Under the pieces are notes generated by a model, which was given only the letters and a program-made list of their open reading frames with translations, made no database searches and was not told the DNA's origin. Positions 12,118-12,200 of a DNA stretch of 12,200 nt are shown here, one piece after another. The first letter of the stretch is position 1. Each line of letters starts with the position of its first letter. Source of the stretch: JAICWP01 sp035278025 (lineage in GTDB: Bacteria; Acidobacteriota; Terriglobia; Terriglobales; Acidobacteriaceae); the NCBI GenBank assembly GCA_035278025.1, contig DATEJK010000189.1, forward strand, positions 1 through 12,200, read 5' to 3'. The translations under genes and the position numbers were made by a program.

Positions 12118-12200
12118 GCAACTTCTGATTCTTATCAACTTGGCGCTTGAAGGGCCGCGCGCCTTAGCACGAGGACAAACCGCAGAGCGAGTGATGCCGC

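Noticed and set aside
1..12200. CRISPR arrays, tRNA or rRNA genes, insertion sequences, phage genes
   Set aside because: I saw no regularly spaced repeats of CRISPR length, no tRNA T-arm with a matching cloverleaf, and no transposase, integrase or recombinase motifs.

Overview
The window looks like a piece of a high-GC bacterial chromosome, most likely from the Acidobacteriota. This rests on gene style, not on a marker gene. The clues are a winged-helix/TM/FlgO-like/TPR regulator with its 'FVDFDKGLN...FIET' core, a lipoprotein beta-propeller with 'GTGALTPISGSPF' repeats, a short four-cysteine type IV pilin, and a Crp/Fnr protein with a Cys-rich N-terminus. All are recurrent in that phylum. 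I see no phage, IS, CRISPR, tRNA or rRNA.

Layout: (i) 1-955, heptamer repeats followed by the inner-membrane permease of an oligopeptide-type ABC importer (OppC/DppC), presumably the distal gene of an operon that starts left of the window. (ii) 956-1382, mostly non-coding, with one weak minus-strand ORF. (iii) Minus-strand dinB (DNA polymerase IV), preceded by a solitary pilin gene. (iv) A 367-bp divergent region with dyad elements and candidate sigma54-type promoter motifs, then a plus-strand Crp/Fnr-family regulator. (v) A minus-strand secreted GH42-like glycosidase with its own terminator and a perfect TATAAT upstream. (vi) A 54-codon membrane micro-protein on the plus strand that is easily missed. 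(vii) Three minus-strand genes in the same orientation: a six-cysteine secreted protein, a seven-unit beta-propeller lipoprotein and a short TrmO/TsaA-type tRNA methyltransferase. (viii) Divergent from these, a large membrane-anchored one-component regulator with TPRs.

The genes do not form one pathway. The two likeliest functional pairings are divergent ones. The Crp/Fnr regulator and the pilin share a promoter region containing palindromes that fit autoregulation or cross-regulation. The winged-helix/TPR membrane regulator faces a secreted Cys-rich protein of unknown function. I found no convincing new multi-gene system. The most interesting items are the mirrored sigma54-like dyad, the variant Cys/HTH chemistry of the Crp/Fnr protein, the micro-protein with its hairpin, and active-site and metal-site substitutions in the glycosidase.
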